Shown here: piece by piece, positions 49,501 to 60,486 of the stretch
Layout: each line of letters begins with the position of its first letter
Position numbering within the stretch: the first letter of the stretch is position 1
The notes under the pieces: generated by a model
Databases searched by the model: none
What the model saw: the letters and a program-made list of their open reading frames with translations, nothing else
Told to the model about the DNA's origin: nothing
From: Nymphaea colorata
Taxonomy: Eukaryota > Streptophyta > Magnoliopsida > Nymphaeales > Nymphaeaceae
Direction: 5' to 3'
NCBI RefSeq assembly: GCF_008831285.2
Contig: NC_045139.1
Coordinates: forward strand, 12,932,704 to 12,996,703
Length of the DNA stretch: 64,000 bases
Translations under genes and position numbers: made by a program

Positions 49501-50112
49501 TTTCAAAAACTTTTCCTTCATATATATGATATTTACAAAAACAAAAATCTTAGATGTATGTTGTGGTAGGAATGACTTTAGATGAATGTTGTGGTAGGAA
49601 TGTTTTACATTCTTTCAATCATATAGGGTAAATGCATCCATGCATTCTCACCCACTTTATTTCACTTATGATCACAAGCACCTCTCCAAAAGAACTTAAG
49701 CAAGAAGGGATGAAGCTCTAGCTAGGTGGTAATGCTCAAACCTACTTCAAGTCTTAAGAGAACACTAAAGTAATTTCAAAATGATTTCACAAGTTTCTCA
49801 AATGATATTTAGTAGTTTCACTTTTTCCTCAAAACATTTCACATTTTCAAGGAACTCTTCAAGAATCTTTTCAAAAGTTTGAAACTTCAATCTTTCAATA
49901 TTTTCTACCGCATATAGGGTCAAAAAGATGTTTAAGTTAAAACGAAATACATCAATGATAAACATAGCCCTTGGGTTGATTACCCCCGGTAAAGGCGCCG
50001 AGAACGGTCGATCCTCGTACCGACGGGCGAGTCCCTTTCTTTCCTCTTTCAAAACAAAAACCTCATTTTTCTGGAGCACTCCAAAACCAACCAATATTTT
50101 GGGATGCAAACA
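46591..50112 (+). repeat. 3' LTR of the Ogre/Tat element (3,522 bp)
   Basis: It matches 33,843-37,417 end to end with scattered substitutions and a net loss of 53 bp (for example, missing bases near 47,190 and 49,733). It has the same TATA box (47,257-47,264) and the same two tandem arrays. It ends GCAAACA at 50,112, followed by TSD gtgcc. Confidence 0.95.
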
Positions 50113-50117
50113 GTGCC

Positions 50118-51620
50118 AGTTTCAAGAATGAAAGTTAGGAGAGATGTAATAAATTTGTATGAAGATAAAAAGAAGAATTTGAAAGAAGTCTTGAAGGGTG
50201 CTGATAAGATTGCTTTGACTACAGATATGTGGACATCAAATCAACAACTTTGATATATGACATCAACAATGCATTTCATTGACAAAGGGTGGAATATGCA
50301 ACAACGTATCACCAACTTTATTGAAGTTGAGCCACCTCATGTTGGGTTGATCTTAGCAAATATAATTGCTAAGCAGCTTACAGATTGAGAGATTTAAAAG
50401 AAAATAATATCTATTAAGTTGACAATGCTTCATCAAATGTTGAACTTGTCAGAAAATTAAAAGAGAACAAGGAAAAAAGTGGCATCAATTTATATTATGG
50501 AGGTAAATTTCTTCATGTGCGATGTTATACACATACTTTGAATCTGATGGTATAAGATGGGTTGAGTGCCATTAAAGATGAAATCATTAGCATTAGAGAT
50601 GCAATAAAGCACATCAAAGTTTTACCATCAAGACTCCATGGTTTGCAGATGCAGGTAGAGACTTGGAAATTTCAACGACAAAGAATTTAGTGTTAGATGT
50701 ATCCACTCAATGGAATTCGATATATTTTATGTTGGAAATAGCTCCTACATATAAAGATGCTTTTTTAAGATATAACATAGAAGCCCCATGCTTGATATGA
50801 TTGCTTGGACTTGAGGATTGTAAAAAAATAGCAGTGATATGTGATTTTCTTCAAGTTTTCCATGATGTCTTCACTTTATTTTCTAAGTCATCTTATGCAA
50901 TTACATATTTGTTTTTTTTTTAATATTATAGGAAAAGGTTGAAAATGAAGGGGATTTATAAATGTAATGGCAATGAAAATGGAAGAAAATTTTGATAAAT
51001 ATTAGAAATTCTGTAACTTGTTAATCACTATTGCATCCATATTGGATCCACGTGTAAAACTCTCATTATCAAAATTTGTCTTTTCAAAAATTTGTCAACC
51101 AAGAGAAGAAAATGATGAATAAATGGAAATAAAAAAACAATCATTGCAAGATGTTTAAGAAACTTATGTTCAAAAAATTGAAGTGGATGCCAATACTTCT
51201 ACCGTATCAACTAATTCCTCTGGTATTCAAGGTCGAGAGACTCAAGACACACTGCACGGTGGAAGAAAGCTATTTTTTATGTTCTTAGGTAAAGTTGAGA
51301 ATGTTGCTTTTCAGGTCACCAAATCCGAGATAGACACATATTCAGAGGATGGATTTGATTAAGCATGATGATAATGATGATGATGATGATGATGATGATT
51401 CTTTTAATAGTTTGCAATGGTGAAAGGATAAAGAATCCAAGTATCGAATTCTTTCACAAATGGCACGTGATCTGTTGTAAATCCCAATAACTTATGTTGC
51501 TTTAGAAAAAACTTTTAGTACAAGAGGTCAGATTCCTAATGATAGTCGTAGTTCATTGATACAAAAAATAGTTGAAGCTTTCATCTGTTTCGATAATTGG
51601 GTAAAAAATGATAGGTAATC
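50118..51620 (+). pseudogene. hAT transposase, catalytic and dimerisation part
   Basis: This continues the gene cut at 33,837. The start VSRMKVRRDVINLYEDKKK is followed by ADKIALTTDMWTSNQQ near 50,205-50,250, the TTD-x-WTS block of hAT transposases with the first catalytic Asp. The C-terminal hAT dimerisation domain is near 51,405-51,570: ESKYRILSQMARDLL, PITYVALEKTFSTRGQI and DSRSSLIQKIVEAFI. A GAT microsatellite (51,364-51,401) encodes an acidic run just before it. Multiple stops and frameshifts occur throughout. Confidence 0.85.
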
Positions 51621-51847
51621 CAATATATGAAGTGTCAACAAAAAGTATGTTTTGAAGAAATTGTATTCATTAAATATTTTATGAATCATTTGTTAATTGA
51701 CTATATGCATTTCTTTCAGGTTAAGGATGAATCAAACTGAATATACATCATTAAAATGATTCAAGTTGATCTTCTAATTCGTTTTTGGTGTTGTTATGTT
51801 GTTTACATTGTTCAAATAATATGGTAATTATTAGTTATTGTGATTCT

Positions 51848-52260
51848 GATTTGATACATTGTTTTGTAGGTCTCATGAGGACATAACATATAAGAGCATG
51901 GACATCAAAATTTTGGCAACCACATTGTTTTGTAGGTCTCGTTGTACCATGATTTGTTTGTGGAAGAGATCTTTAATTTGAAAACTTGTTATCACATTTT
52001 CACAAGATAAAAATGTCCAAATGGGTTCATTTTGTTAAAGGGAATCACAGTTTGTAGGCTCACAGGTGCTCTCCTTTAAAGGGTGTGTGTGTGTGTGTGT
52101 ATGAAAAATTGTAGTTGACAGGGTTAAGTTATTCACCTTTATGATTATGATTTGTTATATTGTTTTGTAGGTCAGATGAAGGCATAACGTGTAAGAGCAA
52201 TAAACATCAAAATTTTGGTAACCACATTGTTTTGTAGGTTTCATACTTGGAAACCATAAT
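51848..52260 (+). repeat. Direct duplication in the hAT 3' region
   Basis: The block gatt(c/a)tgatttg.ta.attgttttgtaggtc, followed by aacatcaaaattttggcaaccacattgttttgtaggt, occurs at about 51,842 and again at about 52,143, an offset of about 300 bp. A (GT)n run at 52,083-52,101 lies between. The rest of the hAT 3' region to 53,225 is noncoding. Confidence 0.75.
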
Positions 52261-53225
52261 GTTATATCATGTTTTCACAAGCTATACATAAACAAATGTG
52301 TTCATTTTGTTAATGGGAACCATAGTTTTTTATAAAGGCTTGCCGACTCGGCACAGAGATGCGGGCTTGATAGCATCAACCGTTGTTCTTGTTCGAGATT
52401 GTTTGAATGATGCACATGTTATTGATCTCACGTTGTTATGATGTTATCTACCATGATGGAAATAGTATTGGTCAATGTTGCACATAATGCATTATTTTGA
52501 AGTTTGGCTTTGTGAATGGAAACAAAAACTAGCTAATCGATGGAAGTCTGATTTTAATTGTCTTTGATCTTAATTGTCTGAATTGCTAATGACAATGGTG
52601 ATAATTGCAAATTCATATTCAATAACTATATCATATGCATAGAAAATAGTAATTTGCTATATTAAGGGCCATTTTATTAATTAGTCCTTATGTTATATAT
52701 TGTTAGAATAATAAATGCAATAATTTTTTATTTTTAATTTGACACTGATTCTGCCACTGCTAGTACCTATATGCTACTTTCTTTTCTCTCTCAATTCATA
52801 TTATTCTATAGATGGTTTGTTTCACCGAGCCACAACTAATTTGATGGTGATTCCACCACTTTTTCAATGTTAAGCTGCCCTATTACTAATGACATATAAT
52901 GTATATCTAATTGCATGCTCGAGCAAAAAAAGTTCATTCAAGTTTGACGTTAACCTGTCCCACGATGGTATATTGATGTTAATTAATTATGTACGTTTTT
53001 ACAAAAGCTCATTCGAGTTTGTCGAGCTTTAATTGAGCCGAGCTCGATTTATGGCAAAGTAATGATCCATATATTCAAACAAGTGTGTCGAGCCTTAATC
53101 GAGTAGAGCTCAAGCTCAACACATAACTGCCGAGTCGAGCTCGAGCTGCTTCCGTCGAGCTTCTTGAGCTCAAGCTAGTTCGAGCTGGCTGAACTGGGGC
53201 TCAACTCGGCTTGTGTTCACCCCTA

Positions 53226-53896
53226 CTTCGATGGAGAATGTAGTTAACCTCCTCATCAAATGACATCTGAACAAAGAAAATGCAATTTCAAATGGATGAG
53301 AAATTAACCGAAGGAATTATATACCACAACTTCCATAGGTTCTTAAACAAAACTTGGTAGTTAAGACAGACCATCGATTCCCCCTACCATAACAACAACT
53401 ATTAAAAATTGAAAGGGCTGCCCCATAACCTAATGCAAAGACTTGGAATGAAAAGGCGTTTTTTTTCTCCCACCTTCTTCACTCCAGTAGGGGAAGCTCT
53501 AAGCTTCTATCTTCCATCTCAGCCTCTACAATGGAGACTCTTGAACGTGAAGCGAGACCCTCCTTCAAACTGCTACGAGATTGCTCAACTCTCCTTCATA
53601 CTACTATGAAATTGCTTGACCTGCATCAGAGCGCCACCTTCAATGAATACCTATCACTTAACCCCTTGCCCGAGAACCCATCACCGGCCCACTCCAACGC
53701 TCCTCATCAGCATAAGAAACCTCCATCCCATCCCCACCTAGTATGCTCACCATCGCCCCCAATTCACCTCCACCCCTAGCAGGGGAAGAGGTAGAAATCC
53801 TTGCCGGAGCCCTATGCTGAGGTCCAGCGCTTCTCTCTCCTCACTCAAAAGCGCCTCTTATAGTGACAATGAAGGATCTTACATCAAACCTACAAT
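53226..53896 (-). pseudogene. LINE 5' portion, ORF1 start region
   Basis: It directly continues the minus-strand LINE interrupted at 31,186: the hAT TSD copies are the join. On the minus strand it is GC-richer and carries broken coding sequence (for example, GGGELGAMVSILGGDG and VSIVEAEMEDRSLELPLLE) that fits the N-terminal part of a plant L1 ORF1 (DUF4283-type, nucleic-acid binding), but the domain call rests on position more than on motif. Several stops are present. Confidence 0.6.
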
Positions 53897-54762
53897 TAAG
53901 GCTGGGCATCGGGTCGGCCGGGCCCGATAAAAATATAAAAATCGAAGCCCGGAATTGGAAACAGGTTAGGCCCATGCAATATCGGTCCTCGGGCTTTGAT
54001 TTATGCCCGAGGCCGGGCCCAGCCCGATTATTAACTAGCCGGGCGGGCTGGACCGGTCTTTTGGGCGAGTCGGGCCCGGGCCTGAGTCGGGCCTGGCTTT
54101 CATTTTCTTCGTTCTTTCCCCCTTTTCTTGGTTGCTAAAATGATGGAAGATGAAACAAGAGGAGGGATTGTGGTACATTTCAGAAAACCCTAACCCTTCC
54201 CAACCCTAACCCGAATCCGATCCGAAAAGAGTTGGAACTGGGCAATGGAAGCCAGCCGCCACCATCCACTTCCCACCACCAACCTCTGCTGGCTACTGCG
54301 GACTCCCCACGGCCTTCTTTCTCTGTCGCCTTCGCACAATGCCTCCTCCTCCGATGAGCCCAATGCCTCCTCCTCCGCCTTCGCCCAACACCTCCTCCTC
54401 CGCCTTCCCCCAATGCCTCCTCCTCTGGCGAGCCCCTTCCTCGCCGGTGCTGCCGCTCTTTGCCCACCCTCCCTGAGTCCTTGCAAGTTTGCAACCTCAA
54501 AGACTCACTTCGGTGCTCAGCAAAACAGTGAAAAGAAGAGGAAGAAAACCTTAACTCCCTAACTCCACTTTTTTTAAATAAAAAAAAATTTGTTGTCGGG
54601 CTTTTCGGGCCCCCAATGATTACAGTCGCAGGCCCAAGCCCAGACTGTTAATTACCAAGTCTGGCTAGGCCCAAAAAAAAAGCCTGAAACTCAAATTTTC
54701 AGGGCCCGAGTTGGGCCGGGTACCGTGTAACCGGCAGCGACCCGGCCCGGTGCCCAGGCTTA
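53897..54762. mobile_element. Non-autonomous hAT element with GC-rich core (866 bp)
   Basis: The TIRs are taaggctgggcatcgggt on the left and gcccggtgcccaggctta on the right. They are bounded by a perfect 8-bp TSD cctacaat (53,889-53,896 and 54,763-54,770). The ends match the family of 28,514-28,839 (gggcatcgggc). The core (54,180-54,560) is unlike the ends: it is C-rich, with a 105-codon plus frame at 54,245-54,562 made mostly of Ala, Ser, Pro and Leu with repeated cctcctcctccg words. This could be a captured 5' exon or UTR, or low-complexity DNA. Confidence 0.88.
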
Positions 54763-54890
54763 CCTACAATCCACACTTGAACTCCTTAGTTTATCTTTCC
54801 ACATTCAGAGAAGTTCTGATTCAAGATAAGTGGAGGGAAGGGTTGACCTCCATGAATTTCAAACCTTGAGGATTTTAGATGAGGACTAAG
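54763..54890 (-). pseudogene. LINE 5' end remnant
   Basis: Sequence right of the TSD copy continues the LINE minus-strand frame (LKF-M-E-V-N-P-like pieces near 54,845). It ends near 54,890, where similarity by reading stops. The exact 5' end is not determinable. Confidence 0.4.
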
Positions 54891-54904
54891 TGCGCCCTAT
54901 GAAA

Positions 54905-55202
54905 GTCTTTGGATGGCACTCCAAAATGTCATTTTGAAAGCAAAATGTTGTTTTGACAAAACAACATTTTTAGAGTATTTTGATGAAACAAAAACTAGGT
55001 TTGAGAAGAATCAAATTTTGACGAAACCTGGATTCCAAAGGGAGAATGAACAACTGACCCCTCCCCCACGATATTCATGATTGAGTGTGTCATCCAAACA
55101 CAAAAACTACTCATAAAAAACTCGTTGGATACTTATTTTTCACACAAAACCAAGCTAGATTAGGAAAACTTGCTTTTGAGTGTACTATCCAAATACCCCT
55201 AC
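54905..55202. mobile_element. MITE-like element (about 298 bp)
   Basis: The left end gtctttggatggcactccaaaa pairs with the inverse of the right end (gtatttggatagtacactcaaaa) over about 20 positions. An internal inverted copy (gtgtgtcatccaaacacaaa near 55,086) repeats the motif. It is noncoding, and the TSD was not resolved. Confidence 0.5.
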
Positions 55203-56229
55203 ATAATTATTGAGGAAAAATTGGTGGATAGGTTTGAGCCTCAACACCAGTGCCGGAGCCCGAAAAGAAAAAAATCATTGGGGAAATATTTCTATTTTTT
55301 ACAAATTTTGTGGAGTGCACAATCATGTTCTACAATTTTAAGGAAAACATGAGGATTTCCATTTTATGGATTTTTAATCTTGTTAAGAAATTCTAAGGGG
55401 GATTGGACCTCCTAGCCCCCATTTACCACGGCCCTTCCTAAATAGAAAAAAGAGAAAATTTGAAGCATCCAAAACTTAAATTCAACAATATTAACAAGAA
55501 TGCTGATGTTGATGAAAAACATGTAAAATGACTAATTTGTGTAGAAAACAATTAATTACTTTGTGTATGCACATTCTTTTCCTTTGTCTAAAATGCAGAC
55601 ACAAATTTTTAGTATGATGTAGAAAAACCCTGATAGAAAGAAATATAAGAATGATAAAGATATCAAAACGTTCTGAAGCGTCCGTTAAAATTCTGGAACT
55701 AATGCCCAAGGCGAAGTGGTGTTCTTAATCATATGGTTGTGAATGACAACTAAATTGGTTCCTATCATTTTTTTTTTCACTGAGCACCAATTCTTAAAAT
55801 GAGGAACACTCATTTACAGTCTTTTATGGTTCTTACCGAAGGTCACTGATTGAGGTGAGAGAAATCGCGAAAAATTAAAAAAAAAAGATATGAATTGGCA
55901 ATCCGTGAAACCTCCACTGGCTTTCAAGGACCTTCCACTATTTCGTGGCATCTCCTCTAGTTGCGAAAGAGGCTGCATAGTCTGAGAACGCAATATGAAC
56001 ATTGTGAAATCATGAGTTAGCCTTGAAGTTCAAACAAAAGAAGTAGAAAGAGTTAAGAAACAAAAACTTTCAAATGAACTTGTCGCCGATTCAGGCCAAT
56101 TTTAATCGGAAATTGACGGAAAATTGGACGGAAATTGCATAAGCATACATTGATCTCCCAGTACGTGGCAGTTATTTGAGCATGGCTTGATTTTTGAGGA
56201 TACATTAAATTTAACGTAACAATTTTGTT
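55203..56229. other. Intergenic DNA upstream of the gamma-CA-like gene
   Basis: A cagtgccggagcccg word near 55,249 and ccacggcccttcc near 55,430 may be the ends of another GGAGCC-family element of about 190 bp. The rest is AT-rich and unrecognised. Near 56,160, tacgtggca is an ACGT-core element upstream of the gene. Confidence 0.4.
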
Positions 56230-56337
56230 TGGCTCAGTTCCACGCAGTTCAGCACCTACGGCCCGGAGCATCTGCTCCCTCGGCTTCTCTTCTCGAGTTG
56301 GAGTGTCCTGTGTCTCTGTTCGGCGTGCAAGAGCGAA
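56230..56337 (+). promoter_or_regulatory. Probable 5' UTR and core promoter of the gamma-CA-like gene
   Basis: The sequence changes sharply from AT-rich to GC/CT-rich near 56,230 and has pyrimidine patches (ctccctcggcttctcttctcgag), as in plant 5' UTRs. No TATA box is visible; acattaaatttaacg at 56,202-56,216 is the nearest AT-rich element. This suits a TATA-less housekeeping gene. Confidence 0.45.
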
Positions 56338-56707
56338 ATGGCGAAGCTTCTCCGGCTATCCAGGAACGTCCTGAGGGCCGCGGCGAACCCATCGATCCGC
56401 CGCCAACTCTCCACCGTCTCCGGCGGGCAAACGGCAGGAACAGCCGCGGCGGCATCTGGCGACCACGTAAAATGGGACTACAGGGGCCAGAGGATGGTGA
56501 TCCCGCTGGGGCAGTGGATCCCGAAGGTGGCCGTTGACGCCTACGTCGCCCCCAACGTGGTGCTGGCCGGCCAGGTAGCCGTCCAGGATGGCGCCTCCGT
56601 CTGGTCTGGCTCGGTCCTCCGCGGCGACCTCAACAAGATCACCGTCGGCTTCTGCTCCAACGTCCAGGAGCGCTGCGTCCTTCACGCCGCCTGGTCTTCT
56701 CCCACGG
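56338..56707 (+). CDS. GAMMACAL: Mitochondrial gamma-carbonic-anhydrase-like protein, exon 1
   Basis: Exon 1 encodes 123 codons plus one base. Residues 1-30 form an Arg/Ala/Ser-rich, acid-free presequence (MAKLLRLSRNVLRAA, IRRQLS) for mitochondrial import. From about residue 44 (HVKWDYRGQRMVIPLGQWIP) the protein matches the plant gamma-CA-like subunits (CAL1/CAL2) of the carbonic anhydrase module of respiratory complex I, a left-handed beta-helix trimer on the matrix side of the membrane arm. VLRGDLNKI (Arg95, Asp97), NVQER (Gln110) and VLHAAW (His116) correspond to conserved active-site positions of the gamma-CA fold; CAL proteins as a family lack part of the zinc triad, but those positions are in later exons. 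The start has a good context (gcgaaATGGCG). The exon ends at ACGG|GTTCGT (GT at 56,708, phase 1). No later exon is in the window. Confidence 0.92.
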
Positions 56708-58229
56708 GTTCGTCCCCTTCTCACTTCTGCCTTTCCCTTTCTAATAGGTTCCCTATCCTCCCCCCTTGTATAAAATTTAGGGCTTCCCAATGTCGTTTGG
56801 ATCTTTCTTTCGATTTTTCTTGAATAGTTCCGATTTTTTGGCCTTTGGAAAAAATTTAGGATATGGCCTATCGATCGTTGGGATTGAACCTGTCCATTTT
56901 CTGTTTGATTCTTTTCTTCTGCTTCGGGCATGCCAGATAGGTTTTTCTTCCTTTTCCTCCTCTGTATTTTGGTTGTTTTCTTGCTTTCGTTGCGGCTTAG
57001 ATGGAAGCTACGTGGTGGAAAGGCAGCGAGGTTGACATCGCTTCCGTGTATTGCGGTTTTGGTGATTTGCGTCGTAGAAATGCGTGCGCAGTGCTGATAT
57101 TTGATTATGGTTCTGCTTTGACCATGATAAATCTGCGTTTCTTTCTCCACGGGGTGTTCACATCACTGTAAGCTTATATTTTGTGGTAAAGTTCATGGCC
57201 TCCTATAGCTCAGCTTGTCCTAAACCCCGACTGGGTTGAACGTCTTGGATTTGGCAAATCGTTGTGATGGTCACTTTCCTTGGCCTATTCTCTCGTACGT
57301 CATTGACATTTCAATATCCAAAATTTGCCTAAATTTGGTGGATAATGGTGACTTCCCATTCGGAGACATATAGTGTTGCAGTCGGCAACCTTAACGGTGT
57401 CTCGCGGCAGCACTTTCCTCCTGAATACCTATCCTGCTAGGCTGCTAGTTTTCTCTGCAGGAAAATTAGTTCTTTTCGAACTTACCTACAATTCTGGCAT
57501 CTTCTACTGATGCTTTATCCCAGATAAGTATCTATTGCCTACCCTACAAGGTTATTTATGTGGCCATCGGATTCTTTTGGTTTTTTACATGGCAATTGTG
57601 TGGACACCATGTCTTTCTTATCTACTATCTCAGTGTTTTTACCATTACCATTTTCTGCAATGTTTGTTGAAAATTATACTTTCTTGACTTTGCTGCTAAT
57701 GAAATTTTCTTGTTAGTGTGGCTTGTGCTGGTTCAAATTTTACTTTCCTCTATTTAGTCTATGAATAGAAATAAAAAGCATGGCCCAGTATTGATACATG
57801 CAACATAGAATTGTGGACATGGTTTTGTGTTATGGTCATTCCATTAATGAAGACAAAAGGATGTTGATGCCAATATTATGCAACATGGGCATGTGAATTA
57901 GCCCCAGGTACCTGCATTCGTACGGTGGTCATTCTGACACAGGTACCTAATCGCTTTCAGGTATGAGTAAATCTTAAAACTTGAAAATAAAAGAGCGATA
58001 AAACCGACTGATGGTGTAAGTCTGTTTCTTCTGCATGACTACATGAGACCCGTATCGGAATCTTAAAAGTTAAAACCTAAGCTAAAAGAATGACGAAACA
58101 AACCTGACATCTGTATCTGTTTATTCTGCATGACTGCATCTGCCGTCTACTTTTGTTGCATCCTCTGATTATGTGTTTTGATGTTGGTAGGAAAAAGGCT
58201 TCATCCTTACTAAGTTGTACTGCTGTAGT

Positions 58230-58414
58230 CAGCGCGGAGCCAGAAAATTTTTTCCATGGGACACTAAATATATGACTAACAAGTTTCAATTGACCATAAG
58301 GCAGTGACGCGGATCTCTTGGGGCTTCCCGATATAATTAGAGACAAGTTCTCCTAAGTTTCAACACTAACTTAAGGTTTCAAAGAGTGGGAGACCCCACC
58401 TGCCTCTGCCCCTG
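58230..58414. mobile_element. Short non-autonomous hAT MITE (185 bp)
   Basis: Left end CAGCGCGGAGCCAG and inverse right end CAGGGGCAGAGGCAG. A perfect 8-bp TSD gctgtagt lies at 58,222-58,229 and 58,415-58,422. It has the same end consensus (CAGGGGCGGAGCCA) as 19,729-19,856. It sits in intron 1 and is noncoding. Confidence 0.8.
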
Positions 58415-60382
58415 GCTGTAGTATTTCTTGAAGTAGGCCAAGGAAAGAGTTTGTGTCAAGCCCGACTGCAGCAAGTGGGTTTGAAGGCAGGCATTTACTC
58501 TCCTCTCCAATGGGGAGGACAACAATGAAAGGGATGCAATTTATTCCCCACTGAGAGGTCCTGCTTGAGAGAGAGACTGAGAGAGAACCTTGAATGAGAA
58601 GTGGGGACCGAGGGATGTATGAGAGACTAATGTGCAGTTCTTTAACTTTTTTTTAGATGTTTGGTAAGCATCCTTAACTTTTACTAATAGTACAAGATTA
58701 AAAAGAAAGTGAAAATATTGGAGCTGAAATCCTCCACCGTCTTGAGCTCTGTCTAATCATGGATGCATGGGGTGGCTTGATTAAACACATCGCCCGATGT
58801 ATGAGTGGTGTGGTGTGAGAGGCCGGAGGATTTCCCTGTCCAAGCCCAAAGAGGGAAATCCATAAGTTCTATATACACACACACCCTGTGGCTGCCATAC
58901 CCGTATATCGATATCTTTGAAATTTATATCAGTACCCACACTACCATTATCCACACTTGTTCCGGCATCCATCTGACATAGTGTCAAATTGTCAGTGCTT
59001 ATAGCCTACTGCACATTGGCATAAATATCTAAACATCTTCTTGCTAAAGCTGAGATCAATGTCACAGACTGTTATTCTCATAAATGCCAAACTCAGTGAA
59101 ACAAATATGCTTATAATCTGAGTTCTGGCCTATGTCTTTTGCTGGTCTTACATTTGTTTACAAGTGAAATAAGTTAAAGAAACCTAGAAAGAAACTTACG
59201 CTGTCCTTAGTTTTTTGGTTTCTGCTGATGACATCTGGCAGCAACAGAATTTTATTTCCACAAATGCACCTAATCTTACTTTTGGATTCTAAACCACCTA
59301 TATCTTTGTTCACTAATCAAGATAAGCCAGACTTTTTTCTTAGGCTGCCTTGATGAACAGATGATTCTGCAGATTGCTAAACTTATAATAGTATTATTAC
59401 TTCTTGGCTGATGGACTCAGCCCCTTGGTATTCAATTCAGTAATTTATAGGAAAGCTCATTTCAAAATATTGTGAAAATATGAAAGCTAAGTAGTGGATT
59501 CTTCAGAAAGGTTGTCGCACCCTAGTCGGCATAACTTTGGCATGAGTGCAATAACAAACAATTTTTTTTTTTGTTTTTATTCAATCATTAATAAAATCAT
59601 AGCTTGTTAATTGTTAAATGCTAGTTTCATTGTTTGTGATTCTTTTTGTTTGTTTTATTGTTTGTATACAATTGTGTGTGGGTATATATATAGAGAGATA
59701 TTGTGTGTGTATGTGTACATATCATCAATGCAGCCACACCCCCCTTTTTTTTTTTTGAAAAATGCCACACCTGCACCTAAATTCACTCCCACACCCAGTA
59801 TTTGGTGTGACATAAGGTGAATGTTTCTGGTCTTTCTACTGTTTTGTGACTTTGGTATATTTTGTTGACAATGGAAAGCTAAACTGTTACTTTGAAATTG
59901 ATCCATGAATTCATTTGCATAAGGAAAAGTTCATCCAATGTTGCATTAGTTGATCTCCCTTGTTATGTGGCTGAATTAAGGTTTTGGGATGGAACCGTAT
60001 CATCACTTTATTCTTCTATTCCTATTCCTTATGCTCCAATTAATACGGATAAAGAGGAAAAGGCGAGTTGATACAAGAAGCAGTGTCTTTTTATATATGT
60101 GCCCACCTAAGTCACACAGGTGCACCAAAAATGGTGGCGCACCTGAGTCGACTAGGGTGCGTATACTGCCCAACAAGGCACTCTTCTCAGTTCGACCGAA
60201 TCAGGTGCTGCTGACAGCACCTTCTCTTTTTTCTTTTTTCTTTTCTTTTTTTTCCCTTCTTCTATCTTTTTCCTCTTCTCTCTCACCTCCCCAGTCCCTC
60301 CATTTTATTTAGAAAAACTTTGAATTTTGTATGAAATTAAGATGGCCTTGATAAAAAAATTTAAAAATATAGACAAACAAAA

Positions 60383-60383
<1 letters not shown>

Positions 60384-60422
<39 letters not shown>
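60384..60422. repeat. (TA)n microsatellite
   Basis: About 19 TA repeats, 65 bp left of the hAT element at 60,487. Confidence 0.95.
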
Positions 60423-60424
<2 letters not shown>

Positions 60425-60486
60425 CCTCATGGCATCCACACCCAATTTCTTTTTTGGAAGCTGCTGCATCCCGCACACGCACCAGC

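Larger units (their letters stand above)
33843..50112 (+). mobile_element. Ogre/Tat-type Ty3 LTR retrotransposon (16.3 kb)
   Basis: Two LTRs begin TGTAATCAC and end GCAAACA (33,843-37,417 and 46,591-50,112). They are flanked by the identical 5-bp TSD gtgcc (33,838-33,842 and 50,113-50,117). A PBS follows the 5' LTR and a purine tract precedes the 3' LTR. The order inside is: extra ORF1, gag, protease with G-patch-like tail, intron-like gap, RT-RNase H, second (archaeal-type) RNase H, integrase, then a minisatellite. The very long LTRs, the extra ORF upstream of gag and the second RNase H place it in the Ogre/Tat group of Ty3 elements. All ORFs are damaged, so it could move only with proteins supplied by another copy. 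It is inserted in the hAT transposase gene. Confidence 0.93.
31187..53225 (+). mobile_element. Autonomous-type hAT transposon, split by an Ogre element
   Basis: The TIRs are TAGGGGTGAACA at 31,187 and TGTTCACCCCTA ending at 53,225. The 8-bp TSDs are ctttgatg (31,179-31,186) and cttcgatg (53,226-53,233). The subterminal regions are dense in gctcgagct-type words, the usual transposase-binding landscape of hATs. The span of 22.0 kb includes the 16.3-kb Ogre insertion; without it the hAT is about 5.8 kb. It carries a plus-strand transposase pseudogene (33,376-33,837 and 50,118-51,620). A long leader (31,199-33,375) contains a CT microsatellite near 31,631-31,650. The element sits in ORF1 of a minus-strand LINE. 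Confidence 0.9.

Noticed and set aside
53409-53779. Plus-strand frames of 66 and 82 codons
   Set aside because: They lie antisense to the LINE ORF1 remnant and show no domain.
54183-54215. ccctaaccc words suggesting an interstitial telomere
   Set aside because: Only two imperfect, non-tandem copies inside a hAT element; not a telomeric array.
56356-57150. 264-codon minus-strand open frame
   Set aside because: Antisense shadow of the GC-rich gamma-CA-like exon 1 and the start of its intron; no domain.
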